Source of the DNA: a candidate division TM6 bacterium GW2011_GWF2_38_10
Lineage (GTDB): Bacteria; Babelota; Babeliae; Babelales; RVW-14
Reading direction: 5' to 3'
NCBI GenBank assembly: GCA_000992305.1
Contig: LBTY01000003.1
Span: 1 to 46,786, forward strand
DNA length: 46,786 nucleotides
The notes below the pieces were generated by a model. The model searched no databases, was not told the DNA's origin, and worked only from the letters and a program-made list of their open reading frames with translations. Position numbers and translations under genes: made by a program. Below, piece by piece: positions 8,213-17,944 of this stretch (position 1 is its first letter; every line of letters begins with the position of its first letter).

Positions 8213-9223
8213 ATGAATATAGGAATGATTTTCCCTGGACAAGGAGCCCAATTTTTGGGAATGGGCAAAGAGTTATACGACCGCGAACGCTTAGTACAAG
8301 AATATTTTGAGCTCGCCTCAGGATGTCTTGAGACCAACTTCGTTCGACTATGCTTTGCTTCATCAGATAAAGAATTACGCGAAACAGGAAATGCTCAAAC
8401 TGCTATATTTTTAGTAAGCGCAGCGATTACACAATTACTCGCAGAAAAATACAATATCCATGCAAACATCGTTGCAGGCCATAGCTCAGGAGAATACGCT
8501 GCATTATTTGCCGCGGGCGGCATGAGTTTTGTTGATGCCTTATACTTACTCAAAAAACGCTCAACATTTATGCAAGCGGCTACACAACAAACCGAAGGCG
8601 GCATGGCCGCAATTCTCAACGTTCCACTCGAAAAAATTCATGAAATTTGCCAACGCTATGATGATCCATCTGGAAACACAAGCGTAGCCGAAGTTGTTAA
8701 CTATAATAGCGCCGACCAATTTGTTATTGCGGCAACCCTTCCAGAACTTAAAGCTATTCAAGCTGATGTCAAAGAAATTAAGGGTAAAACTATAGAACTC
8801 AACGTCGCCGGAGCGTTTCATTCACGCCTCATGCAACAAGCAGCTCATCACTACGGCCTTTATATGGTTAAAGTTGATTTTAAAGATACAAAAATTCCCC
8901 TTATCAGCAATGTTAATGCAAAACCCTTAACCAACGCAGACGATCTTAAAAATTCTCTTATTCAACAAGTACATTCTCACGTCTTATGGTGGCCATCAAT
9001 GTACCACCTCTATCCATGTGATATTATCGTAGAAATAGGCCCCAATATAAAATACAGCAAAATGCTTAAACGCGCCTGGCCTGACAAACAAATTATGGCT
9101 ATCAATACCCCAGAAGATATTGAACAATTACACACCATCATGCAAAAACCATTTGAAAAAACGGAAATGGATTTAGTTATTGAAGAAGAATTACAAGAAA
9201 AAAAATCAACAAAAAAGGTCTAA
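8213..9223 (+). CDS. fabD: Malonyl-CoA:ACP transacylase
   Basis: Loads malonate onto acyl carrier protein for fatty-acid synthesis. Signature segments are FPGQGAQFLGMGKELY at the N-terminus, the nucleophile elbow GHSSGEY (Ser91), and VAGAFHSRLM with the catalytic His (GAFHS). It is 336 residues, about 25 longer than the usual ~310, owing to a charged tail rich in Glu and Lys. An AAGGA ribosome site is present. fabG follows after 4 bases, so they form an operon. The presence of fabD and fabG shows that some fatty-acid synthesis is retained. Confidence 0.95.
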   Translation: MNIGMIFPGQGAQFLGMGKELYDRERLVQEYFELASGCLETNFVRLCFASSDKELRETGNAQTAIFLVSAAITQLLAEKYNIHANIVAGHSSGEYAALFAAGGMSFVDALYLLKKRSTFMQAATQQTEGGMAAILNVPLEKIHEICQRYDDPSGNTSVAEVVNYNSADQFVIAATLPELKAIQADVKEIKGKTIELNVAGAFHSRLMQQAAHHYGLYMVKVDFKDTKIPLISNVNAKPLTNADDLKNSLIQQVHSHVLWWPSMYHLYPCDIIVEIGPNIKYSKMLKRAWPDKQIMAINTPEDIEQLHTIMQKPFEKTEMDLVIEEELQEKKSTKKV

Positions 9224-9227
9224 CTTT

Positions 9228-9977
9228 ATGAAAAAACATGTTGTGATCACTGGAGGCGCAACCGGCATTGGCAGAGCAATAACTGAATTTCTTTATCATC
9301 AAGGGTTTACGCCCATTGTTATTGATCGCCTTGAGCCCAACCATCATGATGCACAAAACCTTAGTTCACTATCATGCTTATACCTACAAGCAGATGTTTC
9401 TCATGCTGACTCTGTTGCGCAAGCCTTCACTACCATGCGTAACCACTTAGAAGAAAAAACAAAAACAACACAAGAGCAGCACATTTTACATGCGCTTATC
9501 AACAATGCTGGTATAACACGGGATGGGCTTGCCCTGAGAATGAGCGAAAAAGACTGGGATGATGTTATGAGCGTCAATATCAAAGGAACCTTTTTATGTT
9601 GCCAGCAAGCCCTCAAAATAATGATCAAACAACCTAAAAGTTATATTGTATCACTTGCCTCTGTGGTTGGCATTCATGGAAATCCAGGACAAACAAATTA
9701 TGCAGCGAGTAAAGCTGGCGTTATTGCCCTAACCAAAACACTGGCACAGGAATATGCTTCACGCAATATTCTTATAAATGCCATTGCGCCTGGTTTTATT
9801 TCAACCCCAATGACCGAAAAACTTTCTCCCGAAACTCAAACAGCGATCAAAGAACGGATCGCACTCAAACGATTTGGCTCCACTCTAGATGTTGCTCAGC
9901 TTGTTTATTTTTTAATATCAGGCAACGCCGACTACATAACAGGTCAAACCATTCAACTCGACGGTGGCATGAGTTAA
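9228..9977 (+). CDS. fabG: 3-oxoacyl-ACP reductase
   Basis: NADPH-dependent reductase of the fatty-acid cycle; classical SDR fold. Start at 9228 gives MKKHVVITGG and 249 residues, the family norm, with AAAAGG upstream; the longer open frame overlaps fabD and is not conserved. Cofactor motif TGGATGIG at residues 8-15, NNAGIT in the middle, and catalytic Ser145, Tyr158 and Lys162 (YAASK), then PGFISTPMT and a C-terminal ITGQTIQLDGGMS. The gene follows fabD closely. It could in principle reduce another substrate, but its place beside fabD favours FabG. Confidence 0.93.
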   Translation: MKKHVVITGGATGIGRAITEFLYHQGFTPIVIDRLEPNHHDAQNLSSLSCLYLQADVSHADSVAQAFTTMRNHLEEKTKTTQEQHILHALINNAGITRDGLALRMSEKDWDDVMSVNIKGTFLCCQQALKIMIKQPKSYIVSLASVVGIHGNPGQTNYAASKAGVIALTKTLAQEYASRNILINAIAPGFISTPMTEKLSPETQTAIKERIALKRFGSTLDVAQLVYFLISGNADYITGQTIQLDGGMS

Positions 9978-10014
9978 CATCAATCTCAAAACTTTTTTTA
10001 AAAAAAATAAACTG

Positions 10015-10044
10015 TTGCATTTTTACAACTATACCCACTATAAT
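10015..10044 (+). promoter_or_regulatory. Predicted promoter of the first large secreted protein
   Basis: TTGCAT (10015-10020), 18-base spacer, TATAAT (10039-10044), in the 159-base gap after fabG. Transcription would start near 10051. A purine-rich GGAAGAAGGG ribosome site follows at about 10120-10131. Confidence 0.5.
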
Positions 10045-10136
10045 TCCTCCCATAAAAACCTATAACAAAAAAGGGGCAATAAGAATACAATCAAAATCTA
10101 AAAGCCACATATCAAAAAAAGGAAGAAGGGTATTAT

Positions 10137-12800
10137 ATGAATAACAATACTTTATCATATTGTTTACTAATCATACTACTAACAAATACGCCATTATGTT
10201 TTGCCAAAAAACGAAAAAAAACAACATCCTTACAAAAAGCCAATATTGTCCTAGCCCCACCTAGAACATTCATACGTGATCCAGAAGCAATTCCACCAGT
10301 ATTTACAAACCTGGGTTCATTAAACCTTGAAGGTTCCTCATTGTATGTACAAAAAGAAGAAAACCCTCTTGAAGATCCTCTTGTTGATGGAAATCCAATA
10401 AACTTGCAAGGACTTGCCTCATCCATACAAACAAATCTGGGCTATATCAAAGGCCTTGGCGTGTATAGCGCCACCGATCAAACTTTTTCTGTAGCAACCG
10501 ACACCTTAGTTGACTGTAAAGGCCCAACTGATGTTGTCGTCGTGATTGACTCCGGTATAACATCAGGAGTAAAACAAGACGAACAAAGCATCCGCGGCCT
10601 ACGGCATCTAACAAGAGATCCTTACTCAAGAGTAGGATTAAGACTTGCTGGAAGTGATTCACATCTGCGATTAGATTTAACCTTTAGTGATAATAGCATT
10701 AATCTTAACGGTGGCAGCATCACCCTGGGACAAAATTTTACCTTTGGAGATGATGTTCGATTTTTAAATCCTGGAACCATTAATTTTAACGGCAAATCCC
10801 TATCATTTGGTGGCGCCGAGCTGAATTGGGATACCGATATTGTGTGGAATCAGGCAAATGATTTGGAATTTAATAGCAAAATAACCCTCACTGGAGATGC
10901 ATGCTGGTATTTTGACGGAGATGGACATGTCACAACAAATGGAAATATTATAGATATCTCATCCGGCGGCAAGCTCTGGATTCGCGATAATACATCAATT
11001 TATCTTTCCAACGCAAAAATACGCGGTCTTGGATCAGGTTCTATTGTATTCGAAGATCCATCATCCCGCTTAGTTCTCTCAAACGTTGAAATTGAAATGG
11101 ACAACGATGTAACTTTTACCACCGGTGGCATTTACGTTGATGGAACAAGTACCATTGTTACTAAAAATCATACGATGTCATTTGATACCAATGCATCATT
11201 AACCGTCAATGGTAGTGCTCTTTGGTATGATACCCTCGACCAAGAAAATTATAATAATATTCTACCACTCCACTATGATCCAATCAATGCAAATAATAAA
11301 TATGTTACACTTTTAAATCATGGTGTGATTGCACAAAAAAACTTAAATTACCTTGTTCGAACATCAAGCCATGCAATTGCTTACTATGTACCTATTGTTA
11401 GAGGAAACTCAAGTGCTATCATTGCATTACAAAATAACAACACCTCTGAACATGAAACACTCGCCAATACTATTCGTTATAACAGCAACACCGCCGCTTA
11501 CAACGCTCGTGCAAACTCTAATGCTTTAGAATTCTATAATCGCACCAACTCTAATGCCTTAGAGTTCTATCACCGCACCACCAGCAACGCCTTGCTCTTT
11601 GGTGATCGCATCAACAGCAACGCAGCCGCATATAACACGCGCACCAACTCTAATGCCCTAGAATTCTACCACCGCACCACCAGCAACGCATTGCTCTTTG
11701 GTGACCGCATCAACAGCAATACCGCAGCCTACAACTTTAGAATAAATAGTAACCTTATTGATCACATCTACAGAGAACTTGCCGATCTTGAAACCGGTGG
11801 ACAAGGCCATATCTACTTCTCAAGAATCGATGATTTATACAACAGAGTAAAAGCAAATAGCGACACGATATTGTATAATAGCGGCATCATCGCGGATCAT
11901 TATGTTGTAACCAATGCACATGAAACTATTTCTAACATGCGCTTTATAAAACAAGGATTTACCATTCCTGACGGCAACACGTTGCATATCAATACACCTA
12001 TACGCATTTCAGGTAATATTAATTTTGGAGATAATGAGTTAGGCACCCTCGCACTTGATGGTGACATTGTTTTAGCACATGATTGTTACTTTACATCACC
12101 AGGAATCATTGATGGCAATGGACACACGTTAAATATTACCGGTAGTTTTGTAATTCCAGCCGGCGACCATGGGTTTACCTTTGCAAGTAATACCACCATT
12201 TATGGAAACGACCAAGATGTTACCATCGCCCCACATGCATCACTCTATATTGACGAACATGTTTCTGTTACGTTATGCGACATGACACTGCACCTCAACA
12301 ATGAAAATGCTTTTCAAGGTCCCGGCACAATAACATTAAAAGATGTTATTGTTTGCATGAACAATGACATTAACAAAACATCCGGCAACCTACATATCGA
12401 TGGTACGGTTCAGCTCCAGGGAAATCATGCATTTAATGTACTCAACGATGCTCATGTAACCATTAATCCATACACAACATGGTATTTTGATAAAAATACA
12501 ACATTGTACTATGCACCAGAAAATGATAACCGCGATTTAATTTACATGAGTGATTCTACGTCAACGTTGTTTTTACATGGCGCCACCCTACAATCAACAT
12601 CAACAGGAATGCGTTTAACGCGCGGAACCATTATGCTCGATCATGCAAACACTATTTATGCACATAATGGATCGCTATCTGAAGCTCTAGCATTTGGAAA
12701 CAACAATCCTGCAAATAATATTTCTATGATTATTCTTCCAGGCGCATCACTTAATATAGCAAATGGTATAGTTGACTATGCCAATAATGATGAACAATAA
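10137..12800 (+). CDS. Large secreted beta-solenoid-like protein with an 11-residue repeat linker
   Basis: No known family recognised. The 887 residues begin with a signal peptide (about 1-23, SYCLLIILLTNTPLCFA). Residues ~175-430 and ~600-880 are rich in short, regularly spaced G/N/T/D turns and beta-strand patterns (for example LNGGSITLG, FLNPGTINFNG, LYIDEHVSVTL), as in parallel beta-helices. Between them lies an array of nine 11-residue units at residues ~448-546. The C-terminal ~85 residues align with the end of the next protein: both share NRDLI, then GATL and TGMRLT. It has its own promoter and a strong ribosome site. It is probably exported and surface or host-facing; that is inference from the signal peptide and fold type. 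Confidence 0.75.
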   Translation: MNNNTLSYCLLIILLTNTPLCFAKKRKKTTSLQKANIVLAPPRTFIRDPEAIPPVFTNLGSLNLEGSSLYVQKEENPLEDPLVDGNPINLQGLASSIQTNLGYIKGLGVYSATDQTFSVATDTLVDCKGPTDVVVVIDSGITSGVKQDEQSIRGLRHLTRDPYSRVGLRLAGSDSHLRLDLTFSDNSINLNGGSITLGQNFTFGDDVRFLNPGTINFNGKSLSFGGAELNWDTDIVWNQANDLEFNSKITLTGDACWYFDGDGHVTTNGNIIDISSGGKLWIRDNTSIYLSNAKIRGLGSGSIVFEDPSSRLVLSNVEIEMDNDVTFTTGGIYVDGTSTIVTKNHTMSFDTNASLTVNGSALWYDTLDQENYNNILPLHYDPINANNKYVTLLNHGVIAQKNLNYLVRTSSHAIAYYVPIVRGNSSAIIALQNNNTSEHETLANTIRYNSNTAAYNARANSNALEFYNRTNSNALEFYHRTTSNALLFGDRINSNAAAYNTRTNSNALEFYHRTTSNALLFGDRINSNTAAYNFRINSNLIDHIYRELADLETGGQGHIYFSRIDDLYNRVKANSDTILYNSGIIADHYVVTNAHETISNMRFIKQGFTIPDGNTLHINTPIRISGNINFGDNELGTLALDGDIVLAHDCYFTSPGIIDGNGHTLNITGSFVIPAGDHGFTFASNTTIYGNDQDVTIAPHASLYIDEHVSVTLCDMTLHLNNENAFQGPGTITLKDVIVCMNNDINKTSGNLHIDGTVQLQGNHAFNVLNDAHVTINPYTTWYFDKNTTLYYAPENDNRDLIYMSDSTSTLFLHGATLQSTSTGMRLTRGTIMLDHANTIYAHNGSLSEALAFGNNNPANNISMIILPGASLNIANGIVDYANNDEQ
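11478..11774 (+). repeat. Nine in-frame 33-bp tandem repeats (11-residue units)
   Basis: Units start every 33 bases from 11478 and encode variants of TNSNALEFYHR, TTSNALLFGDR and INSNAAAYNTR. Units 3-5 (11544-11642) and 6-8 (11643-11741) are near-identical as blocks, so a 99-bp higher-order duplication occurred. The NSN core and a final Arg are almost invariant. Confidence 0.9.
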
Positions 12801-12810
12801 CCTAGTAGTT

Positions 12811-12845
12811 TTAGTAAGCGATAGCGTAAAACTATCGCTTACTAA
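12811..12845 (+). terminator. Perfect 14-bp hairpin between the two secreted-protein genes, no T run
   Basis: TTAGTAAGCGATAG (12811-12824) pairs perfectly with CTATCGCTTACTAA (12832-12845), loop of 7. It is followed by CCATTATG rather than T's. It may be a processing site or a non-canonical terminator between the two genes. Confidence 0.5.
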
Positions 12846-12872
12846 CCATTATGTAATCGTAAGGAGAATGTT

Positions 12873-15800
12873 ATGAAGCATCTATTTTGTGCATACTGTG
12901 CGCACATTATTATGTTGTGCATGCCGATAATGAGCAATGCCGTAATAAACACCTCGCAACCACAATCCCCCCTCTATCACAACAACCTTTTAACAAAAGA
13001 AAAGTTATTATATCGCGGAGATATTGAAGACCTATGGTCTGCTATTGAGGAGTTGCGCGGAGCTGTTTTTATTCCAGATCGTTATCTCTATTCATTTGAA
13101 AACTATAAAACAAGTTATTGTCAACAAAGTTACTTAGGCCCCTTATATCTAGGCGTATTTGAAACATCATGGACTCCTGATGGCCGCTTTATTGCATTTA
13201 CAACAAAAAATGAAGTATGGATTAATTATAATAAAGAATATCACAGCGAAGTAAACATCGCAGCAATAGATAATGGATCTTTTTCTTCTAATCAGCTTAA
13301 CTATACCTTAGCAAACTATGGAGGCACCATGTGGAATATGGCATGGTCCCCATTTTTTAATGAAAATTATTATTATCTGGGCATTCTTGATACGCATACC
13401 ACCAATAATCAAATACTATTGTATCGCTTTAATGGGGAAACAACCATAACCTATTTAGAAAACCTACCCAAAGCCTCAACACTACTTAATGGAGAAATTC
13501 AACGATTCACATGGTCTAATAATGGAGAACATATTGCATTAACAGGAATTGATACCTCAGGAACCTTAAAACTACACATGTTTGCATGTGATCCTGAAAG
13601 CGTGGGAAGTAAATTTTCATCACTTACTTCAATAGACATAACTACAACCTCAACGCTACACACCGCAGGTATAAGCGGACTCGCATGCAATAAGGATAAT
13701 TATATCGCCGTAAGTTATTATGAAATAAACGAAAACATCCATGAACAACAAGCATTAAAAATCTTTGCATTTAATGGTTCTCTTTTAACCTTAGCAACCT
13801 CGTTAAATATAGATATTAACACAGAAAATACACGACTAAATAGGCTAACCTGGAGTCCTAATGGCTTATACTTGACCCTTATTTTACAGGATAACTCAAT
13901 TACGATCTATAAATTTAATGCTACAACTAATACTTTAACACAACTAATACACACTAATACATTTCAAACTATATCAAATATCACATGGTCGCCAGATAGT
14001 CGTTATATAGCATTTATTTATCGCAATTCATTAGCATCATCATTCCAACTTCAAATATATGAATTTAATGAAATGCGCCAAGGAAATTATAAATTATTAT
14101 TAGAACAAAATCGTAATGTATCACTCCAATCAGCAGGACGAATTGATTGGTCAAATCAATATCAAAATTATTCAGCGCTCTCATGCTCTACCTTTTTCGG
14201 CGACGGCTACGTAGGAGGTTCCTTTGGATTTGCTGCTCCGGTCTTTGGATATCCTTCAATAGCAAATGCTCCTCTTTATGATTTTTGGAAAGATAAAAAT
14301 ACTAAACTCGATAACACAATCTTTACAAACCAAGATTACCTGGATAACGTAAGCCTACAACAAGAAGATATGCAACAAAGACTTTGGGATCGATACATAT
14401 TAAAAACCCTCTCAACTCAAGACTTCACCAATGTCCCAATTGGAGGGCCAAACCTTCACCTTGAAAATGCCACTTGGTCATCCGATGGGCAATTTCTACT
14501 ATTTTCTAATGAGGGTATCAAAATCTTCACCGTAAATGAAGAAGGCACTCTTGATCCTACATACATAGTAGATACCTCTGCTTATTGGACAACAAACGCT
14601 ACATGGCACCCTTACAAGCATGATTATATTTTTGTAAAAACAATTGAAACCATAGATGAACCTGAAGTTCAACGGCTATCTAAAAACCAAGTCTATACCT
14701 TCAATCCTAATGCATTACCAAGCGAACGCCTTCAACTTTTAGATGAAATAAACATAGAACTTCCACCAGGGCTCCCAGAACCAGAATATCCTGGCCCATT
14801 TGAAGAAGATTGGGAATTAATTTTAGGAGATATGGCATGCTCACCTGACGGCAATTTCATTGCACAAATCGCAATAGGCCGTCAAATGATGGGCTCAGAA
14901 GATATGAGATTTTGGATGTTAAAAATACATAAATTTGACCCAACTCAGACACCTGCGCTCTCACTCCATTATGAATATCAAAGCCCAATGGGCGAAAATG
15001 GGCCAAGCCAGATATCATGGCCGTCTTCAAATATTATTGCATGGAAAAAAAATGCCACAATCATAGATTTTTATTCATTTAATCCTACAATAAGTACGAT
15101 GCAAGATCGTCTAGTATTTTTTAATAGCACTAACTTGCCATACGACGAACATTATTGGCACCCAAATGGGAAATATCTAATAGCCCTTGAAAAAGAAACT
15201 CGAAATAAGATATTTGTCTATGCATTCAACCAAGAAACTGCAATACTTGAACATATCTACACTGCCGAAGATGCAAGATATCAAAATTATCGTAAAGGTT
15301 CATGGGATAGTATAGGATCTCACTTTATTGGAATTTCTAACAATAAGGCAGTTTTATATAGCTTTCTACCTCAAAGTAAAAACATTCTAACATTCGTAAA
15401 AGAAAATATTATCCATGGAGATGACACAGGTGCTAAAATAGCATGGAGTGCACCATATAATGAAGTCACTAATCTTTTTATATATCGCAGTTTTTTAGAA
15501 GGATTTAATTGGAAACTCCCACTTACCGGAGCAACACTCGCAAATGATATTTCAGAAAGAGCTATAGAGGTTTCAACCGGCAGCACTCTTTTTGACTTTA
15601 AAACCTCATCAACTTTTGATGGTGAACACAAAACCTATGTTTTTTCTGCTACAAATCAACAACTTATCAATGTCGCCCCAAACCAAACAGTTAGTTTTAA
15701 AAACATTATTATGCAAAATTTTAATTTTAATACGATCAATCTTCAAGAAAATACATCACTTTTTTTTGATAACCAAACAACCTTAGCACTTGATGGAAAT

Positions 15801-16472
15801 CAATATGAAATTAATCGAACCTATACCTTTAAAGGAAATTGTACCATTAACGGAAACAACAGCACCTTAATCTTTGGTCCTCAAGCAGGATTTTTTATTG
15901 ATAAAAACGCAACCCTATTATTACAAAATATTACCATCAAAGGCCTATCTGATGAACAAATTCGCTGTATGGATTGCACAAGCACCGTATCATTTAGTGG
16001 CTCTGTAGATTTTTTTATGGATAACGATTATTACTTTAAACATGGCCGCCTTGTTTTAACACCCGCAAGTCACGTCAACATTAATAATGAGTATGAATTT
16101 ATTTATCAAAGTCCATGTGCAAGCATTATTGGATCAGCTGCCATGCTGCAAATGACCCGCAATGCGACCTTTTCTTACGACCCTCAAGATGAAAATCGAG
16201 ACCTCATCCAATTTGCAAGTGATGATGGCATTTTTAGTCTCAAAGGCGCAACACTCGTATCCTCCGCAACAGGCATGCGTTTAACCTATGGAACCTTTAA
16301 AATTAACGGCGAAAACAATTACCTTTATAGTTCCGGAACAACATTGTCTGACAGTATTATGCTTGGAAATGGCATCTATGAAGACAATTTACTATGCCAA
16401 TTTGAAGGGGGCAATGTTGGTATTATTAATGGAAAAGTTATTTGGGCTAATGTAGAAGAACCAACCCCATAA
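12873..16472 (+). CDS. Large secreted protein: WD40-like propeller plus C-terminal beta-solenoid
   Basis: 1199 residues with a signal peptide (~1-24). Residues ~90-880 contain about nine WD40/TolB-like blade strands: WTPDGRFIAF, WSNNGEHIAL, WSPNGLYLTL, WSPDSRYIAF, WSSDGQFLLF, CSPDGNFIAQ, WHPNGKYLIA and others. The blades are irregular, with long insertions, so one or two propellers are possible. From ~910 to the end the sequence changes to the N/G/T-rich solenoid type, and its last ~110 residues match the C-terminus of the upstream protein (NRDLI, GATLVSSATGMRLT). It has an AAGGAG ribosome site. A shared C-terminal module in two adjacent secreted proteins suggests a common anchoring, secretion or assembly domain; that is inference. 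No enzyme motif seen. Confidence 0.75.
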   Translation: MKHLFCAYCAHIIMLCMPIMSNAVINTSQPQSPLYHNNLLTKEKLLYRGDIEDLWSAIEELRGAVFIPDRYLYSFENYKTSYCQQSYLGPLYLGVFETSWTPDGRFIAFTTKNEVWINYNKEYHSEVNIAAIDNGSFSSNQLNYTLANYGGTMWNMAWSPFFNENYYYLGILDTHTTNNQILLYRFNGETTITYLENLPKASTLLNGEIQRFTWSNNGEHIALTGIDTSGTLKLHMFACDPESVGSKFSSLTSIDITTTSTLHTAGISGLACNKDNYIAVSYYEINENIHEQQALKIFAFNGSLLTLATSLNIDINTENTRLNRLTWSPNGLYLTLILQDNSITIYKFNATTNTLTQLIHTNTFQTISNITWSPDSRYIAFIYRNSLASSFQLQIYEFNEMRQGNYKLLLEQNRNVSLQSAGRIDWSNQYQNYSALSCSTFFGDGYVGGSFGFAAPVFGYPSIANAPLYDFWKDKNTKLDNTIFTNQDYLDNVSLQQEDMQQRLWDRYILKTLSTQDFTNVPIGGPNLHLENATWSSDGQFLLFSNEGIKIFTVNEEGTLDPTYIVDTSAYWTTNATWHPYKHDYIFVKTIETIDEPEVQRLSKNQVYTFNPNALPSERLQLLDEINIELPPGLPEPEYPGPFEEDWELILGDMACSPDGNFIAQIAIGRQMMGSEDMRFWMLKIHKFDPTQTPALSLHYEYQSPMGENGPSQISWPSSNIIAWKKNATIIDFYSFNPTISTMQDRLVFFNSTNLPYDEHYWHPNGKYLIALEKETRNKIFVYAFNQETAILEHIYTAEDARYQNYRKGSWDSIGSHFIGISNNKAVLYSFLPQSKNILTFVKENIIHGDDTGAKIAWSAPYNEVTNLFIYRSFLEGFNWKLPLTGATLANDISERAIEVSTGSTLFDFKTSSTFDGEHKTYVFSATNQQLINVAPNQTVSFKNIIMQNFNFNTINLQENTSLFFDNQTTLALDGNQYEINRTYTFKGNCTINGNNSTLIFGPQAGFFIDKNATLLLQNITIKGLSDEQIRCMDCTSTVSFSGSVDFFMDNDYYFKHGRLVLTPASHVNINNEYEFIYQSPCASIIGSAAMLQMTRNATFSYDPQDENRDLIQFASDDGIFSLKGATLVSSATGMRLTYGTFKINGENNYLYSSGTTLSDSIMLGNGIYEDNLLCQFEGGNVGIINGKVIWANVEEPTP

Positions 16473-16502
16473 TTGCTCAAATAACCATATTTCGATAGAC
16501 TA

Positions 16503-16534
16503 CCTGGTAAGCAAATAAAAAATTGCTTACCAGG
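16503..16534. terminator. Perfect 12-bp hairpin in the convergent gap before hflX
   Basis: CCTGGTAAGCAA (16503-16514) pairs with TTGCTTACCAGG (16523-16534), loop of 8, between converging genes. There is no T run on either side, so it may act in both directions or by another mechanism. Confidence 0.5.
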
Positions 16535-16543
16535 ACCTTAAAT

Positions 16544-17653
16544 TTACAATTGGTAGGTACGCAAATAATCAATCAACGGTGTAAGACCATCTTTCGTTAA
16601 AGCACTTACCAAAACATGCGGCGTGTACAAAATAAGTTTTGCAATCTGAGCCTCGCGCTGCTCATGCGTAAGCTTGTCAATTTTATTAAATACATAAAGC
16701 ATTGGTTTATTAACACCTAACTCCTGTAACATCTCATGCACAACTGCTATTTGATTCTCCCATGCTGGACAACTTGCATCAACAACATGCAACAACAAAT
16801 CTGCATACTTAAGCTCATCAAGTGTCGATTTAAACGCACTGATAAGGTGATGGGGTAATTGACTAATAAACCCAACGGTATCAGAAATCAACCCCTTTTT
16901 TTTGCCGTCAATAAATAACTCACGCGTGGTGGTATCAAGTGTCGCAAATAATTTATCCTCCGAAAGCACATTGCCCTTTGCTATCGCATTAAGCAATGTC
17001 GACTTTCCGGCGTTGGTGTACCCAATAATACACAACAGAGGTTGGTTGCTTTCAAGGCGCTGTTTACGCTGCACCGAACGCGCTCGCTCCAATGTTTCAA
17101 GTTTTTTTTGAGCTTGACGAAGTTTGTCAGCAAATACTCGCTTAAGTTCTTCTTTTTCTGTTTCACCCGGCCCACGTGTACCAATAATACCGGACTGCTG
17201 CGCAAGCTCTCGCCCCCGCCCACTCATACGTGTTTTCATAAACTCTATATCGGCCATTTCAATTTGAATCTTTCCCTCTGAAGTATGTGCTGATTGTTTA
17301 AAAATCGTCAAAATAAGTTGCTCACGATCAATAATTCTGCAATTCAACACATTTTCAAGATTACGTTCTTGCAATGGATGAAGTAACTCAGAAACCACCA
17401 AAATATCAACCCCAAGTTCTTGACACTTTTGCGAAAGCTCTTCAAGCTTGCCCTTAGTAAAATACATGTTGTTATCGGTAGCCCGAACCTTCATAAAAAA
17501 AGTATCATCATAGGGAATATCTGCCGTTTTTACTAAATTCAAAAATTCTTCAAAATAATACTCAGCCGAACCCATTTTATTTCCTGGCGCAAAAACACCG
17601 AGCAAGAGTGTTTTGGGATGCTCATAGCGCTGCTCTATAGGTTTATTTTTCAC
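16544..17653 (-). CDS. hflX: Ribosome-associated GTPase HflX
   Basis: GTPase that splits stalled or stressed ribosomes. Seen are the HflX N-terminal region with ELGVDILVVSELLHPLQERNLE, the GRGREL-type linker (MSGRGRELAQQSG), and the G domain: GYTNAGKSTLLNAI (G1), DTVGFISQLPHHLISAFKSTL (G3 and switch II), and NKID (G4). I place the start at GTG 17653 because GGTGAGG lies 6 bases upstream and the protein then begins just before the conserved LLLGVFAPGN. An upstream TTG at 17719 would add 22 residues without a ribosome site. It converges with the secreted-protein gene. Confidence 0.92.
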   Translation of the reverse strand: MKNKPIEQRYEHPKTLLLGVFAPGNKMGSAEYYFEEFLNLVKTADIPYDDTFFMKVRATDNNMYFTKGKLEELSQKCQELGVDILVVSELLHPLQERNLENVLNCRIIDREQLILTIFKQSAHTSEGKIQIEMADIEFMKTRMSGRGRELAQQSGIIGTRGPGETEKEELKRVFADKLRQAQKKLETLERARSVQRKQRLESNQPLLCIIGYTNAGKSTLLNAIAKGNVLSEDKLFATLDTTTRELFIDGKKKGLISDTVGFISQLPHHLISAFKSTLDELKYADLLLHVVDASCPAWENQIAVVHEMLQELGVNKPMLYVFNKIDKLTHEQREAQIAKLILYTPHVLVSALTKDGLTPLIDYLRTYQL

Positions 17654-17850
17654 AACAATCCTCACCGGTAAAAATTCGATCAACTCAATAAACTTTTTCC
17701 AGTATATCGTTGCAAGCAATAATCGTGAAGTACTTTATAACAAAATAAATCCATACTCGTACATAGCAACTTTAGCTTACATTTTATTCTATAAACAATG
17801 AGCTAAAATCATATTTGAATCTTTTTTTTAAAAATACCCCTTCCCATGGT

Positions 17851-17879
17851 TTGCAATCATATAAAAAATACTTTATTAT
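17851..17879 (+). promoter_or_regulatory. Predicted promoter of the ankyrin-like gene
   Basis: TTGCAA (17851-17856), 17-base spacer, TATTAT (17874-17879). It lies in the 288-base gap between the hflX start and the next gene; the rest of that gap is A/T-rich with no gene I can support. Confidence 0.45.
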
Positions 17880-17904
17880 CACCACACGACTATAATCTAC
17901 CCAC

Positions 17905-17944
17905 AAAGGAAATAATCACGATGAAAAGGAAATAATAACGTATG
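17905..17944 (+). repeat. Tandem duplication of a ribosome site and start codon, creating a 4-codon mini-ORF
   Basis: AAAGGAAATAATCACGATG (17905-17923) and AAAGGAAATAATAACGTATG (17925-17944) are near-identical units. The first ATG opens a mini-ORF of ATG AAA AGG AAA TAA (17921-17935) whose stop lies inside the second unit; the second ATG starts the real gene. Confidence 0.65.

Noticed and set aside
11478..11774. Regular 33-bp repeats considered as a CRISPR array
   Set aside because: The repeats are head-to-tail without unique spacers and encode an in-frame 11-residue protein repeat.
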